Source of the DNA: CBDCZY01 sp965224745
GTDB lineage: Bacteria > Pseudomonadota > Gammaproteobacteria > Methylococcales > Methylomonadaceae
Assembly (NCBI GenBank): GCA_965224745.1
Contig: CBDCZY010000010.1
Coordinates: 310,001 to 374,000, forward strand
Direction: 5' to 3'
Length of the DNA stretch: 64,000 bases
This document shows positions 1 through 9,362 of the stretch, in pieces. The translations under genes and the position numbers were made by a program. Under the pieces are notes generated by a model. It made no database searches. It saw nothing but the letters and a program-made list of their open reading frames with translations, and was not told where the DNA came from. Positions within the stretch are counted from its first letter, which is position 1. Every line of letters starts with the position of its first letter.

Positions 1-1
1 G

Positions 2-1012
2 GAACGGGCTAAAGAGCTGTCACAAACTTATTTAAACCTCGCTAAACGGCAATCTGACCCACGTTACATGGGATATGCGCAAGCGGTTTTATCGCCTTGG
101 TGGAAACTCAAAAACCCACCCGCCCATGCTTTATTATTGCGTGCCGTTATCTTGCAAAAGCAGCATGATTTTGCAGCAGCCAAACAAGATTTAGAGCGTG
201 TTTTACAACAACAGCGTGATCATCCGCAAGCCCTACTAACGCTAGCGACAATTGAAAGTGTGCAAGCTGATTACCAAGATGCTATACAACATTGCCAAAG
301 ACTACTCAAGCAGTCATCGCTCCTCTTGTCCATAGTCTGTCAAAGTATTCCATTGAGTTTAACGGGTAAAGAAAAGTTGAGTTACCAATTACTAAAAAAC
401 GTCCTGCATGAATCTCAATATTTGGAGCAACAACAAAGGGTGTGGGCATGGACAGCATTAGCTGAAATCGCCTGGCGTATGGGAGAGCCTGGTCAGGCTC
501 AAGAACATTTTCTAATTGCATTCAAACATGATGAAAATGACATGTATTTGCTTCGCGTCTATGCTGATTTTTTATTGCAACAGAATCGACCTGAGAAGGT
601 TGTCGACTTGATTGATGTTGAAACGTCTAGCGATGCTTTACGGCTTAGGTTAGCTTTAGCGGAAAAAAAACTTCATAACAATTCAGGTCGGTTAGATCGG
701 TATATTGCTCAACTGAAAGCTCGTTTTGCTGCCAATCATTTACGTGGTTCAGCACTTCATCAGGGGGATGAAGCGCGATTTAATTTGTGGTTATTGAATA
801 AACCTGAAGCCGCCCTTGCTTTAGCCAAACAAAACTGGGCAGTTCAAAAAGAGTCTTCCGATACTTACATTTTGCTCCAGTCAGCCCAAGCTGCAGGTGA
901 TAAAAAAATGGTTTTGAAAGTCAAACAATGGCTCAAAACAAAGGGGACTCATGACCGATTGATTGACCAAATTTTGTCTTCAGATGCGGTTCAAAACAAT
1001 ATCATTTTTTAG
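2..1012 (+). CDS. TPR-repeat protein, 5' end outside the window
   Basis: The reading frame is open from the first bases, so the true start lies upstream; an internal ATG is at 68. About 336 residues are visible, rich in Ala, Leu and Gln, with recurrent helix-turn-helix spacing typical of tetratricopeptide repeats (for example the segments around ALLLRAVILQKQHDFAAAKQ and AEIAWRMGEPGQAQEHFLIA). TPR proteins act as protein-binding scaffolds. The stop overlaps the start of the HupE-like gene downstream, so the two are probably co-transcribed, and a helper role for that membrane protein is possible. That role is inference; only the TPR character is supported by sequence. Confidence 0.75.
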   Translation, partial: ERAKELSQTYLNLAKRQSDPRYMGYAQAVLSPWWKLKNPPAHALLLRAVILQKQHDFAAAKQDLERVLQQQRDHPQALLTLATIESVQADYQDAIQHCQRLLKQSSLLLSIVCQSIPLSLTGKEKLSYQLLKNVLHESQYLEQQQRVWAWTALAEIAWRMGEPGQAQEHFLIAFKHDENDMYLLRVYADFLLQQNRPEKVVDLIDVETSSDALRLRLALAEKKLHNNSGRLDRYIAQLKARFAANHLRGSALHQGDEARFNLWLLNKPEAALALAKQNWAVQKESSDTYILLQSAQAAGDKKMVLKVKQWLKTKGTHDRLIDQILSSDAVQNNIIF

Positions 1013-2126
1013 AGGGTTATTGCTGTTGTTGGCATTGTTTCCCGCAGTAGGGTGGTGCCACAAAGCGAGTGATAGTTTTCTGACAGTAAATATCAAGTCC
1101 TACCAAATTCAAGGCCGTTGGGATATTGCATTAAGAGATCTCGATTTTGCAATCTCACTCGATACTGATAATAACGGTAAAATCACCTGGGGTGAGGTAC
1201 AAGGTCGGGAAAGTGCAATTAATAATTACGCGCTTGCAAATTTTAGCCTGGTCGACGATCACCAGTCCTGCCCAATCCAAATAGAATCACTACAAATTGA
1301 TCATCATACGGATGGTGCTTATGCAGTCTTAAATTTCAAGGCAAACTGTTCCTTTGCATTGGAGGCTGCCACCATTCGTTATAATTTACTTTTCGATTTG
1401 GATGCAACACATCGAGGTATCATGCGGCTCCACCTGAACGGTGAAAGCAATTTGGTAGTATTCAAGCCTAAGCAAACCGAGTATCAGGTCACTACGCTTT
1501 CGATTAACAAGTGGCAGACGTTTGTGCAGTTTTTGACCGAAGGTGTATGGCACATTTGGCAAGGCTATGATCATATATTATTTTTGTTGTGCTTACTGTT
1601 TCCTGCTGTCCTAACAAAAACTGGTTCCACAACCTATCAACCTGACCCCCTCCAAAGCACGTTATTGCAAGTTGCTAAGATTGTAACTGCGTTTACTTTA
1701 GCTCATTCGATTACCTTGGCGATGGCGGTATTAGGCTATGTTAGCTTGCCGAGTCGATGGGTTGAAACGACCATTGCACTCTCGGTCTTTTTAGCCGCAA
1801 TAAATAATGTTTATCCTATACTGAACCAAAGACTATGGTTAGTGGCGTTAGTGTTTGGTTTGATCCACGGTTTCGGTTTTGCCAGTGTATTAGCTGAACT
1901 TGATTTGACCTCATCATCGTTGACAGTTTCGCTACTGGGTTTCAATGTGGGAGTGGAGGTGGGTCAGCTTTTCATTGTAGCGGTATTCATACCGCTCTCC
2001 TACATCTTTCGTCAACACTGGATCTATCACAAGGTGGTTGTGCTGGGCGGTTCTCATATCATCATGGTGATTGCCGTTATGTGGTTTATTCAACGTGCGT
2101 TTGATGTTAGGTGGTTAAGTCTTTAA
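984..2126 (+). CDS. HupE/UreJ-like membrane protein with an EF-hand loop
   Basis: This is a 380-residue protein. I prefer the ATG at 984; a TTG at 963 in the same frame would add seven residues. It has a signal peptide (hydrophobic LLLLLALFPAVGWC ending before HKASDS), then a soluble domain of about 150 residues, then six or so hydrophobic segments. The C-terminal half carries HupE/UreJ hallmarks: an H-x-x-x-G-x-D-H motif (HIWQGYDHILFL), TLAHSITL, and the GLIHGFGFA segment, all with membrane histidines. HupE/UreJ proteins are linked to nickel or other metal handling, but this large form is uncharacterised. The soluble part contains a canonical 12-residue EF-hand loop, D60 to E71, with Asp, Asp, Asn and the final Glu in place. 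It overlaps the upstream TPR gene by 29 nt. Confidence 0.8.
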   Translation: MRFKTISFFRGLLLLLALFPAVGWCHKASDSFLTVNIKSYQIQGRWDIALRDLDFAISLDTDNNGKITWGEVQGRESAINNYALANFSLVDDHQSCPIQIESLQIDHHTDGAYAVLNFKANCSFALEAATIRYNLLFDLDATHRGIMRLHLNGESNLVVFKPKQTEYQVTTLSINKWQTFVQFLTEGVWHIWQGYDHILFLLCLLFPAVLTKTGSTTYQPDPLQSTLLQVAKIVTAFTLAHSITLAMAVLGYVSLPSRWVETTIALSVFLAAINNVYPILNQRLWLVALVFGLIHGFGFASVLAELDLTSSSLTVSLLGFNVGVEVGQLFIVAVFIPLSYIFRQHWIYHKVVVLGGSHIIMVIAVMWFIQRAFDVRWLSL

Positions 2127-2146
2127 AATAAGCTGTTAAGGTTTAG

Positions 2147-2188
2147 ACTGTAATCTGTCTGCTTTTGAAGCAGTCTGGACAGATTGCA
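2147..2188 (+). terminator. stem-loop after the HupE-like gene
   Basis: The arms CTGTAATCTGTC (2147-2158) and GACAGATTGCAG (2177-2188) pair with one mismatch, enclosing a smaller CTGC/GCAG hairpin. It lies about 20 nt after the stop. There is no strong T-run, so termination is plausible but not certain. The rest of 2189-2461 shows no convincing gene. Confidence 0.45.
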
Positions 2189-2461
2189 GCTTTAACCAGT
2201 CATTAAGACGCTAACAAAATAACAATCAAACGATCTAATGAGCGCCAACCCGCTTTATCCCGTCGCGGACTTACCAATAACGCTATGAAAATGAATATTG
2301 GGTTGCTGCAACAGAAAAAAATTAGTCACTCCTCATACTCATCCTTCAAAGAAGGAGTGAGTTACCTTCGCAATCAAGGGGATTGATGCAAAGAATGGCA
2401 TTCGACGAAGAAAGGGCATGAAGAGGACTAAAACCAGGGAGAATAGTGAGGGCTTGATCTC

Positions 2462-3472
2462 TCATAGGACAATTGTGTAATGAGAGGGCAACGCTTTGTG
2501 ATGTTGCAAATTGGGTGGTCGATATTTAGCGATGGGCTGATTATTAAACGAATCAGTTCGAGCTTTTACGCTGTTTTTAAGTTTGGTCTTTTTGTCGAGT
2601 GGAATGGCTCTGGTGGCTTTTCTGTAAACCATGCCTAACCCTTTTCTTGGGTTGTGAAGATAACCATGCGGATTTGGTTTTAACCTGTCGACACTACCCT
2701 CTCTGTATTGCAGACCGTTTTCCTTGCCCTTTTCCAACATCCACTTCAAACTGACATCAGGCAAATCTCTTTCGGGATGACCTCCACCAATGTCTGAGTG
2801 CGAGCCGGCATACCAAATTTGTTCAATCAGCTGGTCGGAGGCTAACGTACTGTCATCCCACAAAGTGGGCGCAAAAGTTTTGCGGTCATCATCAATCGCT
2901 AATGCATGGTAAGCGAACTTGATGGATGAATTGAGCTTGGTATCATGAAATTTGTGAAATAAAGGATTGAATTGATTGATCCAGTTGACTGGAATTCCCA
3001 GCGCTCCAACCGTATCCCATACTCCGATCATAAACACATTTCCAGGATTAGCTTTGTTTGCTTTATATAAAGCCATTGCCGTCTGATTTTGTTCCCGATA
3101 GAACTGATAAGCCGTTGCAACTTCATTGAGGTGTTCTGGTTTGATAATACCGCAGCGAAATATAAAACCAGCAAGGCTTCTAACGGTATAGGCTCCTCTA
3201 CTAAACCCAAAAAGATAAATCTTATCTCCCTGCCGGTAGGTATCAATCAGAAAACGATAGCAATCAAGAATGTTTTTCGAAATACCATAACCTGTGGCAC
3301 CCCCTAAAATTTTAAAAAGACCAGTGCCAATTCCTGGATCGTAAAATTTTATTTGCTGGTCATCATTTTCAACCAATGAGTCATAAAAGTGGGCGACATT
3401 GGTATTTCTTTCACTTCCTTTTTCCCTTTTATTCCAAGTTCCATCTGAACAAATAACGATTGCTTTTGCCAT
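2462..3472 (-). CDS. DUF2235 alpha/beta-hydrolase domain protein
   Basis: A 336-aa protein that is almost entirely one DUF2235 domain. The N-terminus IVICSDGTWN and the nucleophile elbow GFSRGA (Ser91) match the family, as do the later SDIGGGHPE and WYAGSHSD segments. DUF2235 proteins have a lipase-like hydrolase fold; some (Tle1-type) are type VI secretion phospholipase effectors and others are free-standing cytoplasmic enzymes. No vgrG, PAAR or immunity gene lies nearby and no signal peptide is visible, so an effector role is not supported here. The gene stands alone, divergent from the cytochrome pair to the right. Confidence 0.85.
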   Translation of the reverse strand: MAKAIVICSDGTWNKREKGSERNTNVAHFYDSLVENDDQQIKFYDPGIGTGLFKILGGATGYGISKNILDCYRFLIDTYRQGDKIYLFGFSRGAYTVRSLAGFIFRCGIIKPEHLNEVATAYQFYREQNQTAMALYKANKANPGNVFMIGVWDTVGALGIPVNWINQFNPLFHKFHDTKLNSSIKFAYHALAIDDDRKTFAPTLWDDSTLASDQLIEQIWYAGSHSDIGGGHPERDLPDVSLKWMLEKGKENGLQYREGSVDRLKPNPHGYLHNPRKGLGMVYRKATRAIPLDKKTKLKNSVKARTDSFNNQPIAKYRPPNLQHHKALPSHYTIVL

Positions 3473-3689
3473 GGTTGCCTGCTCACTTTATGTTGAATAT
3501 TTCAAATATCATTTTAAAAAAATTTGTTTAAAAATGCTGTGAAAAATTACCTTTTATGTCAACATAATGACTGATTTACGAGTAATAAACAGTCAATATT
3601 TCACATTTTTATAGTGAATTTTTTAACAGTGCATTGACTGATACGGATGTCAAAATAGAGCCAGCTCTTTTTGAAAAGGTATATTTTTA

Positions 3690-5495
3690 ATGGGGAAACA
3701 AAAAGTAAATCAGTCACAACCAGACCTGAGCAGTTCAGGATCAAAAATGAGCTATTTGGGTAAAGCGCTAACAATAGCCACGCTTGGGTTAGTGTTGTTG
3801 ACCTTGGCTTATGCTGCTTTTCGCTTTCTGCCAGATCGTCCGGTGACTTACGGTACGATGGAAGATCATTTCAAATACGGTTCTATTGGAGGCGAGCGGG
3901 TTACGGGTATCCCTTTTTGGATTTGGCAGGCGCTACCCTTGGTTTGTGCCGATACGCTACAAAAAGTTGCGGGAGAAAGGCTAGCAGCTGATTATGCAAC
4001 GCGTGTAGCGCTTTATGAAACAGACGATGGAGCTGCCGCTAAACGGCGTGAACTGTCTAGAGAAGGTTACAAAGCCCTCGGTTTTATTTATGAAGCCGAT
4101 ATCAATGGACAAGAAAAAGATCTACCGATTGGCATTTCTCAACGTCAACATCTCGGAATAGACAGAGCTTATATCAACTGTGCTGTGTGCCATACCAGTA
4201 CTGTTCGCAAGAACAAAGCTACGCCAGCCAATATCATCTTAGGGATGCCGGCAAATCGTTTCAATTTGTACGACTTTGAACATTTTATTTTTCAATGTGC
4301 CCAACATGGCCGTGCTTCGCAACTGCCGCAACTTGATTTTATTCCGGAAATACAAAGTCTTGGCGGCGATCTAGGGTTGCTTGACCACTATTTGGTATAT
4401 CCTCTTGCTATTTGGATCATGCAAGACACCATGCATTTTTTGCAAAATGTCGCCGGATTTTCAACCCGTCAACCAGATTGGGGGCCAGGCCGTAACGATA
4501 CCTTTACCAACAACAAAGTTTTCCTTTTTGGTTATCCGTGGCAAAAGCTAATGCCCGATTGGTGGGCCACCGGCAAAGTCGATCCTGAAGGCATTGGTAT
4601 CGTCGATTGGCCATCGATTTGGTTACAAGGGTTAAGGAAAATTAGGTCAGACGGTAAACCGATGCAGCTTCACTGGGACGGCAACAATGACCGGGTAGAG
4701 GAACGCAACTTAAACGCTGCGCTAGCGACATCTGCATTACCGACTGCAATCGATCATGAATCATTGGAATGTATTGAGCAATGGCTGGAAACATTTGAGC
4801 CACCTAACTATATGTTTGAGATTGACCAACAGCTTGCTCAGCAAGGTGTACCGATCTATCAACAGTATTGTGCAGATTGTCATGGTCAGGATGGTCGTCA
4901 TTTTAACGGTGAAAAAGTTGGGTTTGTAACCCCGTTACCTGACATTGGAACGGATCCTTATCGTCTCAATAACTATACCGAAGATCTGGCCGTCAATATG
5001 GCAACGACTTATGCAGGGCAGCCCAGAGAAGTATCTTCTCATCCTTGTCCAGGTGGTAATTCTTACCATTACCAAGAGCCTAGACAAAACGTTGACAATT
5101 CATCGGTTTATGGTCGGATATCTGCTATGGAAGAGGAAGAACAAAGTTATCGTTATAAACATTATAGAAAAACCTATGGTTACGTAAATATGCCATTAGA
5201 CGGCCTTTGGTTAAGAGCGCCTTATCTCCATAACGGTTCAGTCCCTACCATTCGGGATTTGTTAGAGCCGCAAGCTAAACGTCCGCGCAAATTTTACCGA
5301 GGTAATGATATTTACGATGCTGACAATCTAGGGTTTCAATCGACTGAAACGACTGATGCTGAAGGTAAGCCGTTGTTTTTATACGATACCAGGGTCCCTG
5401 GTAATGGTAATCTAGGTCACGAAGGAGCTCAATACGGAACATTTTTATCACTAACTGAGAAAAATGCTTTGATCGAGTATTTAAAAACATTTTGA
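3690..5495 (+). CDS. membrane-anchored di-haem c-type cytochrome
   Basis: A 601-aa protein with one N-terminal hydrophobic segment (about residues 28-47) that would export or anchor it, the rest being periplasmic. Two CxxCH haem-attachment sites are visible, CAVCH at 164-168 and CADCH at 394-398. The C-terminal signature LDGLWLRAPYLHNGSVPTIR is shared with many two-domain oxidases and peroxidase-like cytochromes of the MauG/CcpA type, where a Met or His nearby ligates haem. The enzymatic activity cannot be assigned from sequence; an electron-transfer or peroxidase role is likely. A paralogue follows after 15 nt, so the two are almost certainly one operon. Confidence 0.8.
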   Translation: MGKQKVNQSQPDLSSSGSKMSYLGKALTIATLGLVLLTLAYAAFRFLPDRPVTYGTMEDHFKYGSIGGERVTGIPFWIWQALPLVCADTLQKVAGERLAADYATRVALYETDDGAAAKRRELSREGYKALGFIYEADINGQEKDLPIGISQRQHLGIDRAYINCAVCHTSTVRKNKATPANIILGMPANRFNLYDFEHFIFQCAQHGRASQLPQLDFIPEIQSLGGDLGLLDHYLVYPLAIWIMQDTMHFLQNVAGFSTRQPDWGPGRNDTFTNNKVFLFGYPWQKLMPDWWATGKVDPEGIGIVDWPSIWLQGLRKIRSDGKPMQLHWDGNNDRVEERNLNAALATSALPTAIDHESLECIEQWLETFEPPNYMFEIDQQLAQQGVPIYQQYCADCHGQDGRHFNGEKVGFVTPLPDIGTDPYRLNNYTEDLAVNMATTYAGQPREVSSHPCPGGNSYHYQEPRQNVDNSSVYGRISAMEEEEQSYRYKHYRKTYGYVNMPLDGLWLRAPYLHNGSVPTIRDLLEPQAKRPRKFYRGNDIYDADNLGFQSTETTDAEGKPLFLYDTRVPGNGNLGHEGAQYGTFLSLTEKNALIEYLKTF

Positions 5496-5510
5496 CCCGG
5501 GAGAAAAACT

Positions 5511-7007
5511 ATGAATACCACTCAATGGTCGCGATCCAAAAAGACCAAGCTGAAAATTAGTTTATTGATACTTTTCATCCTCGGCGCTATTACGGCTTAT
5601 ATTGCTTGGGATCGTGGTTTTCGTGAACACCCGCAACCGGAATGGGTTATGCAAGATGAAGCGACGCGGTTTATGTATGCCTCCATCGGTGCAGAATGGG
5701 ATGCCGGTATACCCTACTGGATCTTCTATGTGTTACCCAGAATGTTTCCTGAGAAACTTCCCGGTTTGGGAGGCTATGCTTCCTTGGGTATTCCCTGGCA
5801 AGAAGGTTTCGAACTACCCACTGGGTTTACCAAGAAAACCATTGGTTTTCCTAGAGTCGCCAATAATTGTGCGGTTTGTCATACGATGAAATATCGCACT
5901 TCACCTGAAGCAAAGCCTGTTTTCGTTCCTCTTGGCCCCGGTCATACCAGCAATATAGAGGGTTTTTTTCGATTCATTATCGATTGCGCTAAAGATCCTC
6001 GCTTTAACAGCGACAATATCTTGACGCAAATTGAACTCAATACCAAGCTTGATTGGATAGATAAGTTGTTGTATCGCTTCTTTATTATTCCTATTACTAA
6101 AAAACGGTTGCTAGAACGTGAAGATCAATTCCAGTGGGTCTACAATCCCGCTTATCCGGAATGGGGAAGGGGCCGGGACGACGCCATGAATTTGACCAAA
6201 TATTTCTTGGTTGAGGTCGATCCACCGGATGACGGTACCTTTGGTCCGACAGACTTTCCTTCGATCTGGAATTTGCAAAAGTATGATTCACCCGAAGGTG
6301 ATAAGAATCCTCAACGGTTGAATTTGGCTGGCGATACGTGGGATGCTTATTCAGTGATAATGGATTCAGCGTTAGGTTTGTTGGGAGCCGCACCGCATGA
6401 TAAAGAAGAATTCGTGGGTCATGTCCAGTGGATTACCGAGTACGCAAAAAAAACGCCGCCACCCAAGTATCCTTTTCCCATCGAGCAGCAACAAGCAACC
6501 CTTGGCAGTGCTGTTTTTGATAAAAATTGCGCCGAATGTCATGCTGAGGATAGTCCGCTCGTCGGTCGTCCTATGCCGTTAGCAAAAGTCGGAACCAGCA
6601 AGGATAGACTGGATACGTGGGGTAAAACTTTTGCAGTTAAAGCTAACGAAGTCGTCAAAAGTTTTGGACTGAGTCGTCGCGGCTTGGTAGAAGAAGATCT
6701 TATTGGCTACAACGTGCCACATTTGGATGGTATTTGGTTACGCGCACCTTATTTACATAATGGTTCGGTGCCTAGTTTGCATGATTTACTAACCCCTCCG
6801 GAACAACGGCCACGTACTTTCTATCGGGGTTACGATGTTTATGATCCAATGACGGTTGGCTTTATCGTGCAAGGTTCAGAAGCTGAAAAGGTTGGGACTT
6901 TTTATGATGTTTCTAAGAAAGGTAACAACAATATTGGTCATGCCTTTGGAACGCAGCTATCAAAAGCCGATAAAAGGGTACTCATTGAGTACTTGAAAAC
7001 GCTTTGA
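5511..7007 (+). CDS. second di-haem c-type cytochrome, paralogue of the preceding gene
   Basis: A 498-aa protein built like its neighbour: a single N-terminal membrane segment (about 15-34), CAVCH at 120-124, CAECH at 340-344, and the same LDGIWLRAPYLHNGSVPSLH block near the C-terminus, followed by matching FYRG, DVYDP and NNNIGHAFGTQLS segments. It is about 100 residues shorter, mostly through loops missing between the haem sites. The ATG is preceded by a GGGAG ribosome-binding site. The tandem arrangement points to duplication followed by divergence, possibly giving two subunits of one periplasmic complex. The substrate is unknown. Confidence 0.8.
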   Translation: MNTTQWSRSKKTKLKISLLILFILGAITAYIAWDRGFREHPQPEWVMQDEATRFMYASIGAEWDAGIPYWIFYVLPRMFPEKLPGLGGYASLGIPWQEGFELPTGFTKKTIGFPRVANNCAVCHTMKYRTSPEAKPVFVPLGPGHTSNIEGFFRFIIDCAKDPRFNSDNILTQIELNTKLDWIDKLLYRFFIIPITKKRLLEREDQFQWVYNPAYPEWGRGRDDAMNLTKYFLVEVDPPDDGTFGPTDFPSIWNLQKYDSPEGDKNPQRLNLAGDTWDAYSVIMDSALGLLGAAPHDKEEFVGHVQWITEYAKKTPPPKYPFPIEQQQATLGSAVFDKNCAECHAEDSPLVGRPMPLAKVGTSKDRLDTWGKTFAVKANEVVKSFGLSRRGLVEEDLIGYNVPHLDGIWLRAPYLHNGSVPSLHDLLTPPEQRPRTFYRGYDVYDPMTVGFIVQGSEAEKVGTFYDVSKKGNNNIGHAFGTQLSKADKRVLIEYLKTL

Positions 7008-7012
7008 TACAA

Positions 7013-7038
7013 GGCTAACATTAATTAATGTCGGCTTT
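7013..7038 (+). terminator. probable terminator of the cytochrome operon
   Basis: A hairpin with the perfect core ACATTAA/TTAATGT, extended by a GGC/GCC pairing and followed by TTTT, starting 5 nt after the stop codon of the second cytochrome gene. Confidence 0.55.
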
Positions 7039-7441
7039 TGAAGTTTTAAAAACAATTATAAGAGAATGAATTTATAAGATACGTCTGCTCGAAAGAAGTA
7101 AGTCAAAGGTAACTATTCAGCTCACTCCTGAGTAGCCTCATAACTGTGTAAAAGTGCTCATTTACACGTGTAAACTGCGCCCTTTCGCCTTGTTTTGGAG
7201 CTACTCAGAGGCAATCTGAATAAGCTTACCTGGAGTAAGCTGAAGTTCAGTCAACGAAACTAGCTAAATGATGTTGTTTTAGCATATCAAAAGAGGAATC
7301 GTTTGTTACTTCTTTCAAGATCCATCTGTAGGTCAGTTTAGACCTTAGCTAAACTGAGAGTTAGTTGCCGCTAGGTATTAGGATCATAGTTAGTTAAGAC
7401 GTAAAGAATAACCCTGTATTTTAATTCGATGGAGAAATACC
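7039..7441. other. intergenic region with small palindromes
   Basis: No gene is supported. It contains the perfect 14-bp palindrome TTTACACGTGTAAA (7161-7174) and the inverted pair GAGTAGC (about 7130) / GCTACTC (about 7200). The mixture resembles flanking debris of mobile elements, but I cannot name one. The promoter of the next gene should lie in the last 100 bp. Confidence 0.3.
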
Positions 7442-8014
7442 ATGAAGAAATACGCTGCATTGTTATTGTGTTCGTCTCTATCCATTTCATCCACATCTTC
7501 TGCTCAAAACCGAGCAATGAATGTGAGGCTGTTTGGAGCAGGTTCTGGTGTTGATCAACAAGCGATACAAATGGCGCGCCGGTTGATTGGATACGCAATG
7601 TCTCACGGTATCATTGACACGGTTGTAATTACCGCTCCAAGAGAGGGTGAACAGCTTCCAGCCGAACAAGGAATGTCTTTTTGTGCTGAGGCAGGTTTCA
7701 ATGTTCCATCCCAGCGGTTTGAATGGTTAGTCAAAATTTTTCGCAAAATCAAACCTGATGAAGGGACTTCATTTAGCTTGCACTTAACTGATCGTTGTCC
7801 CATCAGCATTTCACAAGTGCACAAACAATCTTGCTCTCAGGAAATCAAGCAATGTTCTGATGGCTCTTGGGTGGCTCGAGCGTCATCCAACTGTGGGTTT
7901 TCGGCATGCCCTGGGGAGGGGCCTGTTTTTTGTTCTCAAGATGCCAAAGTTTGTCCCAATGGATCATGGGTTGCACGAGCGCCGCCAAAGTGTAAATTTG
8001 CGCCCTGTGCTTGA
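7442..8014 (+). CDS. secreted protein with two C-terminal cysteine repeats
   Basis: A 190-aa protein with a signal peptide (MKKYAALLLCSSLSISSTSSA). The middle (about 25-125) has no motif I recognise. The C-terminus holds two copies of a 6-Cys-type repeat of about 28 residues, each following C-S-Q-(D/E)-x-K-x-C-x-(D/N)-G-S-W-V-A-R-A-x-x-x-C-x-F-x-x-C. Such repeats occur as short disulphide modules in exported bacterial and eukaryotic proteins; the function here is unknown. The start has GGAG upstream. It stands alone between the cytochrome operon and a convergent membrane-protein gene. Confidence 0.7.
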   Translation: MKKYAALLLCSSLSISSTSSAQNRAMNVRLFGAGSGVDQQAIQMARRLIGYAMSHGIIDTVVITAPREGEQLPAEQGMSFCAEAGFNVPSQRFEWLVKIFRKIKPDEGTSFSLHLTDRCPISISQVHKQSCSQEIKQCSDGSWVARASSNCGFSACPGEGPVFCSQDAKVCPNGSWVARAPPKCKFAPCA

Positions 8015-8105
8015 ATTATCCGGTATTCGAAATAGATAAGGCTTAATGTGATGGCTATTGGTCTACGTTTAGTAGACCAATTTACTCAGCGCTAGTATCT
8101 ATTAT

Positions 8106-8876
8106 TTAAAATTTCACGTCCGCAACGGCTGATTGCGCTTCAATTCGTTTATACAATGGCCACGTATTGACGTGTAAGTATTTTCTGACCGGAGATTTAA
8201 TGACTGATACGCAAAGTGCTATTGAGAACAGGCACCAAACGGCGGCGAACTCGTTGGGATCGCTGGTGAAAATATCGGCAATTAAGGGTCCGACAAAGTA
8301 ATGAAAGACAACAAAGCGCCAGGACCCATACATAATAGGTAAATAAAATCCTACCAAAATGTAAGCAAAAGCGTGTAATCCCCAGATAAAGAAAGGCATG
8401 TATTCTAAGGGCGCGGACATTAAACCATTCAAGGGCAGTTGCCAGGCAATGTGCCAATCGCCGGAAACGGAGCAGGTGGTGGTACCACAGAACCCTTCTA
8501 AACCTACATTGCAAGTGCTTGCCCACGCAAACGGATACATTTTGATCAGCATCGCCAAACTAGCGATAGCGCATAACGTATAAACTGTAGTGCGTATCTT
8601 CAGTTTGACTGATTCCGGTATGAAATACATCGCAACCATGTTAATAAAGAAAGGCTGAAAGGCGATATGGATATAGCCGAACAACGTCAGAATTTGATTC
8701 TGTGCGGTGCTGCATTGGTCGATATAAACATAAGTTGCCGCTTGCAACAGTTCCATTAGAGCAAAATAAGTTAATGGAACCCATAACTCCTTAGATTCAC
8801 CTTTTTTTGCCACATATACCGCAGTACCTAAACCGGCTACTGCCAGCGCAGCCGACGCTTCTCCACTCCAACACAT
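8106..8876 (-). CDS. integral membrane protein, DUF5765-like
   Basis: A 256-aa protein with about seven hydrophobic segments and an invariant-looking N-terminus MCWSGEASAALA, which I recall from DUF5765 proteins. Several Trp, Tyr and His residues line predicted helices (for example YIHIAFQPFFIN and FVVFHYFVGPLIAD). No function is known for the family. It is convergent with the secreted-protein gene and has no co-directional partner close by. Confidence 0.65.
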   Translation of the reverse strand: MCWSGEASAALAVAGLGTAVYVAKKGESKELWVPLTYFALMELLQAATYVYIDQCSTAQNQILTLFGYIHIAFQPFFINMVAMYFIPESVKLKIRTTVYTLCAIASLAMLIKMYPFAWASTCNVGLEGFCGTTTCSVSGDWHIAWQLPLNGLMSAPLEYMPFFIWGLHAFAYILVGFYLPIMYGSWRFVVFHYFVGPLIADIFTSDPNEFAAVWCLFSIALCVSVIKSPVRKYLHVNTWPLYKRIEAQSAVADVKF

Positions 8877-9054
8877 TTTTGCTTACCTCTAGTGATTATT
8901 TAATTATATTTCAAGCACTAAGAGCGGTTGAAATAAAGTAGAAAATTGAGTAACCCTGCCTTGTGACCTTATGATCTGTCAGTGAAACTATTTTTAGAGA
9001 TTGCAGTTTACCGGAGAACGTTGGTTGCGCCAATTCTTGTTACAAAAATAAATA

Positions 9055-9362
9055 TTGATTTTTTTTGAAGGTCGGTTTAAATACAGTTTGATACAGAGCG
9101 AACAATACCTGCTTGAACTTTATCGCTATATCGAATTAAATCCAGTCAGGGCGGATATGGTAGAAGAATCCGATGAATATAGTTGGTCTGGCTATGCTTG
9201 TAACGCGCTTGGTATAGAAGAAGAATTACAAACTCCTCACACACTCTGTCTTGCTTACGATTTAAGGCAGAGATAGAGGTATTGACAGGTAGACGCATTA
9301 CACCTAGAAAGGCTGGGCGACCGAAAAAGGATATCGGTAGGGGGGAAGTAATGTTACTCTGA
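9055..9362 (+). pseudogene. fragment of a REP-associated (Y1-type) transposase
   Basis: Only the C-terminal part survives. The segment FEGRFKYSLIQSEQYLLELY followed by RYIELNPVRADMV is the hallmark of RAYT/TnpA-REP tyrosine transposases. The frame ends early at 9276; in another frame the text continues as EVLTGRRITPRKAGRPKKD, the usual tail of this family, so a frameshift is present near 9270. The catalytic HUH and N-terminal part are missing. The fragment runs into a copy of the 20-bp repeat described at 9346. Confidence 0.75.

Noticed and set aside
2462..3472. DUF2235 protein as a type VI secretion effector
   Set aside because: No vgrG, PAAR, adaptor or immunity gene lies nearby; only the hydrolase domain is supported.
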